Assembly: GCA_945874755.1 (NCBI GenBank)
Contig: CAMCHR010000019.1
Span: 1 to 32,275 of the forward strand
Reading direction: 5' to 3'
Origin: Chitinophaga pinensis
GTDB lineage: Bacteria; Bacteroidota; Bacteroidia; Chitinophagales; Chitinophagaceae
DNA length: 32,275 nucleotides
Within the stretch, counting starts at the first letter, position 1. Each line of letters begins with the position of its first letter. Of this stretch, positions 6,906 through 15,545 are shown one piece after another. The notes below the pieces were generated by a model. It worked only from the letters and a program-made list of their open reading frames with translations. It was not told the origin of the DNA and searched no databases. The position numbers were made by a program, and so were the translations under genes.

Positions 6906-6963
6906 AATTATAACTCTTTTATATCTGATGATTTAAGTGGTTTGAGATGCGTTAGGGGCTTTT
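6906..6963. repeat. 44-bp direct repeat, copy 2, plus remnant of tRNA-end terminator
   Basis: Positions 6906-6949 match 5799-5842 with three differences. One base later, GTTAGGGGCTTTT at 6951-6963 matches 5901-5913, the 3' arm of the copy C hairpin. The block therefore looks like copy C and its left flank with about 57 bases deleted from the middle, removing the tRNA core. Confidence 0.7.
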
Positions 6964-6997
6964 GCTCTGATATGACTTCCAAATGACTGGCTCTAAT

Positions 6998-8197
6998 TTA
7001 TTGACTATCTAATAGCAGCGTCTTATAATTTTGTTGGCGATAATATTCCGCTAAATAGATTTGACAGTTGGCATAGGAAAATTTACTGCTAGCCAATAAT
7101 AAGATACCAACCCCCTCTTTAAAGTCAAAAGGTTTGATTTGTGGACCATCCCATTTTTTTTCTTGAACCAAATAAGGCACCATTTCCTCCACCGCTGCTC
7201 TTAGCGTATGTTTCGAATTATCCCTATTCGTCCAAAAATCAACACCCGTATACTCGGCCATTGTTGCGATTTTTAAAAAGGCGTCAATGACAAAAACTGA
7301 ATAATGTAAGGATGTTGTTCTTGCCATTTCAAGTGGGAACCTATTTTTATCGTCCATTTGATTGACTAGTCGAATTTGTGCGTTTGCAATAATTTTATTG
7401 GCAGCACCCTTTTGATTATTAAATAAAGCAATAGATAATCTTAATGCATCATACCATACACCATGATTATTTTTTGCATTCATTTCTTCTTTGCCATTTT
7501 TGCTGGTTTGCATCCATTGCAAAAAGTCAGCAAACCACAACTGCATATTTTTAAGATCTTCTTTAGGATAAGCCCCATCCCTATTCATGAGCTCAATGGC
7601 TTCTATGACTTTAATAAAATGTCTTGCATCTATTAATCCTGCACCCCTGCCGACATTTTCTCCTTTTATCGCTTGAGCAAAATTCATATTTGGATTCATC
7701 TTAGTGGCAGTATCCAAAAACCAAACTTGAATTAGTTGAACCGCATGGTTATAATATTTTTTATCTCCCGAATAATAGTTTGCCAAAGCAAGTGAATAAA
7801 TATGACTGCATAATTCAGGTAAATACGCCTTGTCCTTATACAATTTCACCTCTGGATTTGTTTCACCATCCTTTCTCATATAAGGTAAACCATCCTTTTT
7901 AGTGGGATCAGGCCAGTGATACGGAGCTAAGCTCATATAATCATGTTTTGAACCGCTTGGAGGAGTTTTGGTTTTTTCCATTACCGAAACAGGACCAAAT
8001 TTTAACGAATTTTTTGCTTCTGAAATTAAACCATTATATGCATTTTGATAATTAACATCCCCCGATTTAATCTTTTCAAGATTTGTTTTTAACTCACTCA
8101 TATTAATTAAATATGCGCCATCTTGAGCAAAAGTTGAGAACTGTAAATTAAAGATGCATATGTACAATAGGATATGCTTTAATAAAATATTTTTCAT
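6998..8197 (-). CDS. Alginate-lyase-family polysaccharide lyase, exported
   Basis: The 399-residue protein has a signal peptide (~1-24) and the alginate lyase superfamily (PF05426) fold signature. Visible motifs are DYMSLAPYHWPDP (86-98) and NNHGVWYD (243-250). The NH pair in the second motif corresponds to the catalytic Asn-His of this alpha/alpha-toroid family. The family cleaves uronic acid polymers such as alginate or glucuronan by beta-elimination. Among CAZy groups it recalls PL38 more than PL5, but this needs a search. It is the last gene of a three-gene run with an MFS transporter (12-bp gap) and an SDR, so a periplasmic lyase feeding products to the transporter is a reasonable inference. 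Confidence 0.75.
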   Translation of the reverse strand: MKNILLKHILLYICIFNLQFSTFAQDGAYLINMSELKTNLEKIKSGDVNYQNAYNGLISEAKNSLKFGPVSVMEKTKTPPSGSKHDYMSLAPYHWPDPTKKDGLPYMRKDGETNPEVKLYKDKAYLPELCSHIYSLALANYYSGDKKYYNHAVQLIQVWFLDTATKMNPNMNFAQAIKGENVGRGAGLIDARHFIKVIEAIELMNRDGAYPKEDLKNMQLWFADFLQWMQTSKNGKEEMNAKNNHGVWYDALRLSIALFNNQKGAANKIIANAQIRLVNQMDDKNRFPLEMARTTSLHYSVFVIDAFLKIATMAEYTGVDFWTNRDNSKHTLRAAVEEMVPYLVQEKKWDGPQIKPFDFKEGVGILLLASSKFSYANCQIYLAEYYRQQNYKTLLLDSQ

Positions 8198-8209
8198 ACG
8201 ATAATTGAA

Positions 8210-9496
8210 TTATACTTTAGCTTTTTTATCTGTTAAAAAATGAATACAGATCCAACCCATTGGAACCAATAGGGCTGCTAAAGCAAAAAATGAATAATAG
8301 TTTGTCTTTGAAATTACAGGAACCAACAATGTAATAATAATGGTGCCTAATACGGCAGACATTCCACCCATCCCAGAAACGGAACCTACATTTTTCCCAC
8401 TAAAAAAATCAGAAGGAAGTGTTTGTAAATTATTAATTAAAAATTGAAAGCCAAAAAGTGTTGCGCCAATTAAAAAAATAGCAAGGGGAATTTGTTCTTT
8501 CAATTGATCTAAAAAGAAAAGAATGCCTATTAAGGATAGCAACATGATCACACATCCAATGGTAATGGCTTTCTTTCTTGCTATTTGCGCTCCAGATCCT
8601 TTTTTTATGAGATTACTTGAATAAAAGCCTCCTGCTAATCCTCCAATAGCCGCAAATAAATAAGGGGCCCAAGAAAATGCACCCACTTGCTTAATGTCAA
8701 ATCCCATTTGATCTTTTAAAAAAGTAGGCAACCAAGTTAAAAACATCCACCACACTGGATCTAAAAAAAATCTGGAGGAAATAATTCCCCAAGTATTGCG
8801 CACTTCTAATAACTGACGCCAAGTTTTTACAGGTGGCTCTTTGGAAAGTTCAGTTGTTGATTGCTCCCCTTGTATATGCGCAAGCTCTTTATCAGATAAC
8901 CATGGGTGCTTGGAAGGCACATTTTTATTTATAAGTAGCCAAGGAATGATCCAAAGTAATCCGATGCATCCAATTCCTACAAAAGTCATCCTCCAACCAA
9001 AAGCAAGATATAAATAGGCAATAAATGGAGCGGCCACTACAGAGCCTAATGAAGCACCTGCACCAAAAATTCCCTGTGCAATTGCGCGCTCCTTGGATGG
9101 GAACCACTCTGCATTACTTTTTGTTGCTCCCGGCCAATTGCCTGCTTCACTAAAACCAAGCATGGCTCTAAATATATTAAATGAAAATATGGATCTTGCA
9201 AAAGCATGTAAAGCAATAGAAACACTCCAAGCACTAATAGAAATAACCATCCCAATTCTTGTGCCAATAGCATCCATCATCTTACCTGTGACCATTTGAC
9301 CAATTGCATAGGTAATCATAAAAAAAGTAGTGATGAGTGCCAATGCATTTTTATTGTCTGCATCTGCAATACCAAACTCTTTATAGATATAGGGCCACAT
9401 AATATTAATGGCACTTCGATCTATATAATTGATAATGGTCGCGAGGCCAATCAATCCTATAATCCACCATCTTAGCCCTTTAAGTTGAAATGCCAT
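8210..9496 (-). CDS. MFS transporter, hexuronate/anion:cation symporter type
   Basis: The 428-residue inner-membrane protein has about 12 hydrophobic segments. The start GLATIINYIDRSAINIMWPYI is typical of the anion:cation symporter branch (ExuT, GudP, DgoT), which moves hexuronates, glucarate or galactonate with protons. The later motif GFSEAGNWPGATKSNAEWFP (about residues 115-134) is a strong mark of the ExuT-like group. The long central loop (~195-230) is usual. It sits between SDR and lyase genes with 15-bp and 12-bp gaps, so all three are probably one transcript. A uronate or unsaturated uronate from the lyase reaction is the best guess for the substrate. Confidence 0.85.
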   Translation of the reverse strand: MAFQLKGLRWWIIGLIGLATIINYIDRSAINIMWPYIYKEFGIADADNKNALALITTFFMITYAIGQMVTGKMMDAIGTRIGMVISISAWSVSIALHAFARSIFSFNIFRAMLGFSEAGNWPGATKSNAEWFPSKERAIAQGIFGAGASLGSVVAAPFIAYLYLAFGWRMTFVGIGCIGLLWIIPWLLINKNVPSKHPWLSDKELAHIQGEQSTTELSKEPPVKTWRQLLEVRNTWGIISSRFFLDPVWWMFLTWLPTFLKDQMGFDIKQVGAFSWAPYLFAAIGGLAGGFYSSNLIKKGSGAQIARKKAITIGCVIMLLSLIGILFFLDQLKEQIPLAIFLIGATLFGFQFLINNLQTLPSDFFSGKNVGSVSGMGGMSAVLGTIIITLLVPVISKTNYYSFFALAALLVPMGWICIHFLTDKKAKV

Positions 9497-9511
9497 TTGT
9501 AATTAAATTAA

Positions 9512-10348
9512 TTATGCTGTAGGAAAATCAGCTCCTTCTGTCACTTCTGCCCAAGTATCAAAATCATGTTTTAATTCGTCCAACTTTATTCTTGCCCCTT
9601 TTAATGCAGCCACACCTAATAATAAACGCAATGGCGGGTTTTCTGCTTCAACCACTTGAATCATTGCTTTTGCTGCACGCACTGGATCACCCGGTTGATT
9701 CCCACTAAATCCACGAATATCTCCTTTATTTTTCCCAGCAGTTGTAGCGTAGTCTTCTATCACTATTTTACTATCATTCGCCGAACGGCCTGCCCAGTCT
9801 GTTCTAAATCCACTAGGCGCTACAATGGTTACTTTAATCCCTAATGGCGCAACCTCTTTACTTAAAGATTCACTCAAACCATCCACTGCATACTTAGTCG
9901 CATTATAAAAACCTACCCCTGGGAATGAACGTAGCCCTCCTATAGAAGCAATATTTAAAATATGACCACTGCGTTGTTTTCTCATATATGGCAGCACTGC
10001 TTGTGTCATATGCGCTAAACCAAATACATTGATTTCAAACATTTGTCGCACTTGGGCTTCCTCACTTTCTTCAATGGCACCAAAATATCCAATACCCGCA
10101 TTGTTTACCAAAACATCTATCTGTCCAAATTTTGCAATCGTAGCTGCTACTGCTTCTTTAATTTGATCGGCTATGGTCACATCTAATTTTACTACTAATG
10201 AAGTTTGAGGATAATTAGCCACAATGTCTTGTACGTCATTAGTATTTCTTGCTGCCACAACTACATGATACCCTTTTGATAAAGCCTCAACAGCAAGGTA
10301 ACGACCAAACCCTGTTGAGCAACCTGTAATGAACCAAACTTTTTGCAT
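9512..10348 (-). CDS. Short-chain dehydrogenase/reductase
   Basis: Classical SDR of 278 residues. The NAD(P) motif TGCSTGFG is at 8-15, NNAG at 82-85, and the catalytic set Ser135, Tyr148 and Lys152 is complete. The residue AAR at 32-34 after the second strand hints at NADP preference. It is the first gene of the run with the MFS transporter and lyase, and a good promoter lies ahead of it. The substrate is uncertain. By context it could reduce a uronate-derived keto sugar, as some SDRs of alginate pathways do, but many close relatives of the TGCSTGFGR type are annotated only as general oxidoreductases. Confidence 0.85.
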   Translation of the reverse strand: MQKVWFITGCSTGFGRYLAVEALSKGYHVVVAARNTNDVQDIVANYPQTSLVVKLDVTIADQIKEAVAATIAKFGQIDVLVNNAGIGYFGAIEESEEAQVRQMFEINVFGLAHMTQAVLPYMRKQRSGHILNIASIGGLRSFPGVGFYNATKYAVDGLSESLSKEVAPLGIKVTIVAPSGFRTDWAGRSANDSKIVIEDYATTAGKNKGDIRGFSGNQPGDPVRAAKAMIQVVEAENPPLRLLLGVAALKGARIKLDELKHDFDTWAEVTEGADFPTA

Positions 10349-10372
10349 AAAAATTATATTTAAATAAGGTGC

Positions 10373-10404
10373 TAAAGATATGGGCTAATTGAAGAATAAG
10401 CAAA
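10373..10404 (-). promoter_or_regulatory. Promoter of SDR-MFS-lyase operon
   Basis: On the minus strand TTTG (10401-10404) and TATCTTTA (10373-10380) are 20 bases apart, matching the tRNA-Asp promoter of this window except for the last base. The start codon follows 24 bases later. Confidence 0.45.
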
Positions 10405-10444
10405 TGAAAAGGAAGAAGCAAGCTTGACCCATTTAAATGAAGGA

Positions 10445-11041
10445 CTAAGAATGCATCAACCTAAATGTTAAATTAATTCTCATTTGTTTTATTTTCTTAG
10501 TTTTTGGCAAAGAATGGTACCAATGCTCTTGTATGACCCCTTTCATATCTAGCAATGAGCCATTGGCTAGTTCTATATCTAACCTTTCATTGGTGGTGGC
10601 ATGTTTAAAGGTAAATTTACGAACAGCTCCAAAACTCAAAGAGGCAATAGAGGATCCAGCAACTATTTCTTTTTCATTGTCTCTATGCCATCCCATCCCC
10701 TCCTCTCCTTCATGGTATAAATTAAGTAAACATGCATTATACTTTGCCCCGGTCATTGCTTCCAATTTTTGTTTAATCCCAAGTAAAGCTTCTGTCCATT
10801 GCAATCCTGATTTTTTGACACCTGCATAAGTATAGGTAATGTTAGCATCTGCATACCAAGCGACTTTTCGCTTGGTCATTATTTTTTTACCAAACATCAG
10901 CACTTCGTCTTGCTTCCAAGGGATGATTTCAAATAGATCCTTACAAATTCCATTTGCTTCTTGTTCATTAAATATAGCTCCATGGTAGATGGCAATACCA
11001 TCATAGGGCAATAGGTTTTCTGGCTCAAAAAGAAAGGACAT
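10445..11041 (-). CDS. AlkB-type 2-oxoglutarate/Fe(II) dioxygenase
   Basis: The protein is a DNA/RNA alkylation repair dioxygenase of the AlkB family, which oxidises N-alkyl groups on bases. Counting from MSFLFEP, the iron ligands are His119 and Asp121 in WHRDNE and His176 in WYHSLPK. The 2-oxoglutarate arginines are Arg188 and Arg194 in RINLTFR. The family-typical N-x-Y-x-x-(G/E) segment (NLYHEGEEGMGWH) is present. An ATG at 11077 would overlap the upstream gene by 25 bases and add 12 residues. The start at 11041 follows that stop by 11 bases and begins where AlkB homology usually begins, giving 198 residues. It is third in the M28 peptidase operon, with no obvious functional link. Confidence 0.9.
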   Translation of the reverse strand: MSFLFEPENLLPYDGIAIYHGAIFNEQEANGICKDLFEIIPWKQDEVLMFGKKIMTKRKVAWYADANITYTYAGVKKSGLQWTEALLGIKQKLEAMTGAKYNACLLNLYHEGEEGMGWHRDNEKEIVAGSSIASLSFGAVRKFTFKHATTNERLDIELANGSLLDMKGVIQEHWYHSLPKTKKIKQMRINLTFRLMHS

Positions 11042-11052
11042 GTTTGAATGAA

Positions 11053-11739
11053 TTATTTTAATGTCTGCAGGATCCATTTTGGATTCGCAGTATCTGAAAC
11101 AAACTGACCCAAAACTTTTGAAGGTTTATTTGCAATCATTTGCAGTGAATCTGAGCTTGGCACTAATCTTAACCGATACTTTTTATTGTACACAATTCCT
11201 TTTGGCGAACTGAGTTTCTTATACAAATACTTCATATAATGTTCAGGCACTAAAGATTTGATGGTATTATACCTAGATGGTAAATTGACGCCAATTGCCA
11301 TCGCAACTTCATCCAACATGTCAATGCAATTAATTATTAAGGTAAAAGCAGGTGGATTTGCCGTCCATCTTTCCAGAACAGCTTTTGCTTCATAATAAGC
11401 TGCTTCATCTACAATAAAATACATGTCTCCATTGGGTGGAATATGTTTTAAACAATTAGCATCGTTTTTTACCACGCCAATCGGGATAGGAACAGTTCCA
11501 ATTGTTTTAGGATAATAACCATAGACTTTAAAATCTTGTTTCTCTGCAGTTTTATTTTCTTGTTGATACAAAATCACAAAGGCATGCCCTGTATAGGTAT
11601 CATTCCTTACAGCTAAACCAACTATATACTTTTTATCAGTGGTATCTGACCTTAAATCTATTTCAAGTTTTTGTGCATCTACATGCGTAAAACCTCCAAT
11701 CCAAAAAAAGCAGACTACTAAAAAAAATAATGGTTTCAT
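11053..11739 (-). CDS. Exported protein of unknown function with possible papain-like H/C pair
   Basis: The 228-residue protein has a cleavable signal peptide (~1-22, ending VDA). The rest is soluble. GHAFV (His52) early and LIINCIDML (Cys138) later are spaced as in permuted papain-like (NlpC/P60- or DUF4105-like) folds, where a 'GHA' His precedes an 'NC' Cys. This is a weak structural guess; no family was firmly recognised. It follows the M28 peptidase by 12 bp and precedes the AlkB gene by 11 bp, so it is probably co-transcribed with both. A role beside the peptidase in the periplasm is plausible but not shown. Confidence 0.5.
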   Translation of the reverse strand: MKPLFFLVVCFFWIGGFTHVDAQKLEIDLRSDTTDKKYIVGLAVRNDTYTGHAFVILYQQENKTAEKQDFKVYGYYPKTIGTVPIPIGVVKNDANCLKHIPPNGDMYFIVDEAAYYEAKAVLERWTANPPAFTLIINCIDMLDEVAMAIGVNLPSRYNTIKSLVPEHYMKYLYKKLSSPKGIVYNKKYRLRLVPSSDSLQMIANKPSKVLGQFVSDTANPKWILQTLK

Positions 11740-11751
11740 TCAATCAAAATG

Positions 11752-13290
11752 TTATTTCCTAGGCATTAAATTTGTTTGCTGTGCCGCATTTAAAGCAAAA
11801 GTAGCAACAATTGTAGCAATTTGTTTTAAATCGTCTTGCATTAAATGATCATACACATCCATATTGCTATGGTGGGTTCTAGTGCTGTATTCAATAGGAT
11901 CTTGAATGAACTGAAAACCAGGTAAACCAACTCCATCAAATGCAATATGGTCAGTACTTCCTGTATTGCTTAAAGTCACGGTCTTTGCACCTAAATCATT
12001 GAAGGGTGTTAACCATGTTTTAAAAATACTTGCTGCGGCAGTATTGCCTTGTGCATAAATCCCACGAATTTTTCCTGTACCATTGTCAATATTAAAATAG
12101 GTAGAGAATTTTTGATGTGCTGCATTAGGTTGATTGTTCGCATCCATAAATGTTTTTTTCACATAGGCTCTTGAACCCAATAAACCTTCCTCCTCTGCAC
12201 TCCATAATCCAATGCGGATGGTTCTTTTAGGATCTGTACCTGCTGCTTTGATAATACGCATCGCTTCTATCATCACTGCCGATCCTGATGCATTGTCTGT
12301 TGCACCTGTTCCTGACTGCCATGAATCTAAATGCGCTCCAATCATCACGACTTCGTCTTTTAAAAGTGGATCTGTTCCAGGAATTTCTGCAAGTACATTG
12401 TATCCTTGTAAATCCTTAGTATGAAATTTAGTTTTTACATCCAAATCCGCTTTTACAGTAGTGCCAGATTTAGCCAATCTTAAAAAAGTATTGTAATCTT
12501 CTACTGACATCGCTAAATCTAAAAAATTTGCTGGATCTGTTCCTTTATAAGCCCCACCCCCTTGTGCAAAAATAGTTCCGTCATGGTTCCTTGTGCTTGT
12601 TGTTAACATGGCCACTGCACCTTCTTCAATTGCCATTGCCTTTAATAAATTAAGGACTCTTTGTGGACCTGATCTTTGAGCTTGCATCTCGCGCATACGT
12701 CTTTGTTGCGCGGTATCTGGCGTCCTCGCTATTGCTGGTGCTGCTGCAGTTTCCATTGCAGCTAAAGCTTCGTCAGTATACCTTTCAGCGTCTGCTTTAA
12801 AGCTTTGTTTGTATTTATTGTCTTGCTCTAAAATAATAATCTTGCCTTTTAATTGTCCTTTATAGGCTTGTAAAGCAATGGAGTCTTTTGCATCTACCAC
12901 AATGATGGTTGCATTTTTTAACCCATTGGTGCCTGCAGTCCAAGATTTAGGCCAAGCTAATAATGGTTTATAATATGGTGCGGTCATTGCAAAATACATT
13001 TTCTCTAAATCCCAACCTTTTCCAAATTCACCCCAAGCTTCAATGCTTGCATTCACTGCCCCGTTTTTAGTTAATACCTCTTTCGCATAATTAGCTGCCC
13101 TAGCATATCCTTCTGAATTCGCCAATCTATTACCACTTTTATCTGTTAAGTTAAAAGCGATATCCATTACCTGTGATTTTTCCAATCCTTCTGTTCTGAT
13201 TTTCTGAATGGTTGCAGGATCTAACTGTGCCGAAGCAGAAAATGGTAAAATTGCAGCAAGGATGAACCCTTTTATTACTAAGTTTTTCAT
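11752..13290 (-). CDS. Exported M28-family zinc aminopeptidase
   Basis: This 512-residue protein has a signal peptide (~1-22, SASAQ). A protease-associated-like insert is likely between ~120 and 290, and the M28 catalytic domain runs from ~295 to 500. The metal and catalytic residues can be read: His320 (GAHLDSW), Asp332 (GATDNASG), Glu366/Glu367 (WSAEEEGLLGS), Asp402 (YFNIDNG) and His473/474 (THHSNMD). The family removes N-terminal amino acids or dipeptides from peptides in the periplasm or outside the cell. It heads a three-gene minus-strand run. The low-complexity stretch at ~176-210 (AAMETAAAPAIARTPDTAQQ) is a probable loop insert. The intergenic space to the divergent gene at 13435 is 144 bp and should hold both promoters. 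Confidence 0.9.
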   Translation of the reverse strand: MKNLVIKGFILAAILPFSASAQLDPATIQKIRTEGLEKSQVMDIAFNLTDKSGNRLANSEGYARAANYAKEVLTKNGAVNASIEAWGEFGKGWDLEKMYFAMTAPYYKPLLAWPKSWTAGTNGLKNATIIVVDAKDSIALQAYKGQLKGKIIILEQDNKYKQSFKADAERYTDEALAAMETAAAPAIARTPDTAQQRRMREMQAQRSGPQRVLNLLKAMAIEEGAVAMLTTSTRNHDGTIFAQGGGAYKGTDPANFLDLAMSVEDYNTFLRLAKSGTTVKADLDVKTKFHTKDLQGYNVLAEIPGTDPLLKDEVVMIGAHLDSWQSGTGATDNASGSAVMIEAMRIIKAAGTDPKRTIRIGLWSAEEEGLLGSRAYVKKTFMDANNQPNAAHQKFSTYFNIDNGTGKIRGIYAQGNTAAASIFKTWLTPFNDLGAKTVTLSNTGSTDHIAFDGVGLPGFQFIQDPIEYSTRTHHSNMDVYDHLMQDDLKQIATIVATFALNAAQQTNLMPRK

Positions 13291-13434
13291 AGTAGGTCTT
13301 TTGATGATTTTGAATGATCAAATTAAGTAAAAGCAGCCATTATTATGCACCTTTTATCCATTTTTATATCTTAACCCATATTTTATTTTGAGAACAGTAA
13401 AATATATCGGAATTTAATGTCTTAATAGAGCCAT

Positions 13435-14700
13435 ATGCAAAAAAGACAATTCATCAAAGACCTTGTATTAACAGGAATCGCTATGCCTTTGGGATTTAAT
13501 GGGATGGCAAAAGCTTTTGCAAAGCATGCAGAAAAATCACCCTTAGCGCTTGCAGAGGACAATGCATTTTGGGAGCAGATTCGTCAACATTACATTTTAA
13601 AACCTGACTATATTAATCTAGAGAATGGCTACTATAATTTTCTGCCTCAACCCATACTGAATAAATATATCGAGCACATTAAAGAAATTAATTATCAAGG
13701 CTCTTTTTATATGCGAACAGTACAATGGGACAACAAACAAAAATCTGTGATAGCCTTGGCCGAGATTGCAGGATGTAGCCCCGATGAATTAATTATTACT
13801 CGAAACACGACTGAATCATTAGATACCATCATTGGTGGTATACATTGGCAGGCTGGTGATGAAGCCATTATGGCCGAACAAGACTATGGTGCCATGTTAG
13901 ATATGTTTAAATTAGTGAGTGAGAGACATGGTGTAGTCAATAAAATAATTTCCGTTCCCAATCATCCAAAAGACGATGCAGAGATTGTTGACCTTTATAA
14001 AAATGCCATCACACCTAAAACTAAAGTGATTTTAACGAGTCATATGATCAATATCACGGGGCATATATTACCGATCAAAAAAATCAGTGAGATGGCGCAT
14101 CAATTTGGTGTTCAAGTGATGGTAGATGGCGCGCATGCATTTGCGCATATCCAGTTTAGCATTGCTGATTTAGGTTGCGACTATTATGCAGCCTCCTTAC
14201 ATAAATGGTTGAGCGTGCCATTAGGTGCAGGCATTCTTTTTGCAAAAAAAGAACATATCAAAAATATCTGGCCGTTATTTGGAGATGGGGAAAAAGATCC
14301 TAATAAAATTAAACGTATCAACCATACCGGAACCCATCCTGTGCATACAGACTTAACCATACCGGATTCCATTGCTTATTATCAAATGATTGGCCCAGCG
14401 AAAAAAGAAGCAAGATTAAGATACCTGCAACAATATTGGACCAGCAAAATTAAGGACATCCCCAATATTTTTTTAAATACCCCCACTACGCCAGATCGTT
14501 CGTGTGCCATAAGCAATGTGGGTATTAAAAATATGAAACCAGCTATTTTAGCTGAACGATTATTGAAGGAGCATAAAGTATTTACAGTAGCTATTGATTA
14601 TGCCAATGTACATGGTTGTAGGATTACACCTAACCTATACACTACAACCAAAGAATTGGATATATTTGTGGATGCCTTAAATACCTTGAGTAAAGCCTAA
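13435..14700 (+). CDS. Class V aminotransferase fold PLP enzyme (isopenicillin-N-epimerase-like)
   Basis: The 421-residue protein has PLP-binding residues Asp231 and His234 (MVDGAHAFAH) and the Schiff-base lysine Lys257 (SLHKWLS). TRNTTESL (122-129) is the phosphate-binding turn. The whole resembles the NifS/isopenicillin-N-epimerase branch of class V enzymes, which includes desulfurases, epimerases and transaminases; the substrate cannot be read. The N-terminus MQKRQFIKDLVLTGIAMPLG looks like a Tat signal with KR instead of RR, so the enzyme may be periplasmic. It is 82 bp ahead of the DeoR-SusC-SusD-MurQ run on the same strand, which hints at a role in handling amino acids or amino sugars from the same source. 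Confidence 0.8.
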   Translation: MQKRQFIKDLVLTGIAMPLGFNGMAKAFAKHAEKSPLALAEDNAFWEQIRQHYILKPDYINLENGYYNFLPQPILNKYIEHIKEINYQGSFYMRTVQWDNKQKSVIALAEIAGCSPDELIITRNTTESLDTIIGGIHWQAGDEAIMAEQDYGAMLDMFKLVSERHGVVNKIISVPNHPKDDAEIVDLYKNAITPKTKVILTSHMINITGHILPIKKISEMAHQFGVQVMVDGAHAFAHIQFSIADLGCDYYAASLHKWLSVPLGAGILFAKKEHIKNIWPLFGDGEKDPNKIKRINHTGTHPVHTDLTIPDSIAYYQMIGPAKKEARLRYLQQYWTSKIKDIPNIFLNTPTTPDRSCAISNVGIKNMKPAILAERLLKEHKVFTVAIDYANVHGCRITPNLYTTTKELDIFVDALNTLSKA

Positions 14701-14742
14701 AAATCCACATTTGGTCTTATTTTATTAACAGTTGTTCGTATT

Positions 14743-14780
14743 TGCGGTTTTTTGCTTATTTTAATAGTCTAATAACCGCA
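14743..14780. promoter_or_regulatory. Candidate operator ahead of DeoR-type regulator
   Basis: An inverted repeat TGCGGTT (14743-14749) / AACCGCA (14774-14780) has half-sites 31 bp apart, about three helical turns, and ends two bases before the regulator's ATG. The place suits autoregulation by the DeoR protein. A match of 7 bp is short and may be chance. Confidence 0.3.
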
Positions 14781-14782
14781 TA

Positions 14783-15529
14783 ATGCTAAAGATTGAGCGT
14801 CAGGAATTCATTTTACACCAATTAAACCTGCATAATAAAATTTTATGTGCGGATTTGAGTAATAAAATGGGTGTGTCTGATGATACTATTAGAAGGGATT
14901 TACAAGAACTTGCACAAGAAGATAAATTGATCAAAGTACATGGCGGCGCACTAAGCAAATCATTTCATACCGCATTTGATAGAAAGATGGTGTACAATTT
15001 AGAGGACAAGCATATCATAGCTCAAAAAACAGCGGGGCTTGTTCAAAGTGGGATGTATATATTGACTTCTGGCGGTACTTCCATTTTAGAATTTGCAAAA
15101 TCTCTAGACCCAAATTTAAATGCCACATTTTTTACTTGTAGCCTAAACGCAGCCATTGAATTTGCACACCACCCTAGTATTGAAGTTGTGATGATAGGTG
15201 ATAAAGTTTCAAAGGACTCCATGTTAACGACAGGTGCTAGTGCTGTTCAAACCATTGAATCCATACAAGCAGATTTATGTATTTTAGGTATCAATTCTTT
15301 AGACACACAATTTGGACTCAGTGAAAACGACTGGGAAGTAGTTCAAATTAAAAAGGCGATGATTAAAGCTTCCAAAAAAACAATTTGTATCGGCATTTCT
15401 GAGAAATTAAATTCTCAGCAAAAAATTAAAGTAGCCAACCTCGACGAGATTGATATTTTAATTACAGAATTAGATCCCAATGATCCAAGACTGTTGCCAT
15501 TTAAACACAAGGGATTAACCATTTATTAA
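14783..15529 (+). CDS. DeoR/GlpR-family transcriptional regulator
   Basis: At 248 residues this has the usual DeoR length. The N-terminal winged helix-turn-helix (~4-58) includes the signature LCADLSNKMGVSDDTIRRDL and ends in KVHGGAL. The sensor domain (~75-235) is of the sugar-phosphate-isomerase-like type with TSGGTSILEFAKSL. Members usually repress sugar operons and respond to a phosphorylated sugar. SusC starts 16 bp after the stop, so it is the first gene of the regulator-SusC-SusD-MurQ run. N-acetylmuramic or N-acetylglucosamine 6-phosphate is a sensible but unproven ligand. Confidence 0.92.
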   Translation: MLKIERQEFILHQLNLHNKILCADLSNKMGVSDDTIRRDLQELAQEDKLIKVHGGALSKSFHTAFDRKMVYNLEDKHIIAQKTAGLVQSGMYILTSGGTSILEFAKSLDPNLNATFFTCSLNAAIEFAHHPSIEVVMIGDKVSKDSMLTTGASAVQTIESIQADLCILGINSLDTQFGLSENDWEVVQIKKAMIKASKKTICIGISEKLNSQQKIKVANLDEIDILITELDPNDPRLLPFKHKGLTIY

Positions 15530-15545
15530 TATTAAAAAATCAGTT

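Noticed and set aside
11042..11077. Longer AlkB start at 11077
   Set aside because: It overlaps the upstream stop by 25 bases and adds residues outside the usual family start; the ATG at 11041 is better placed.
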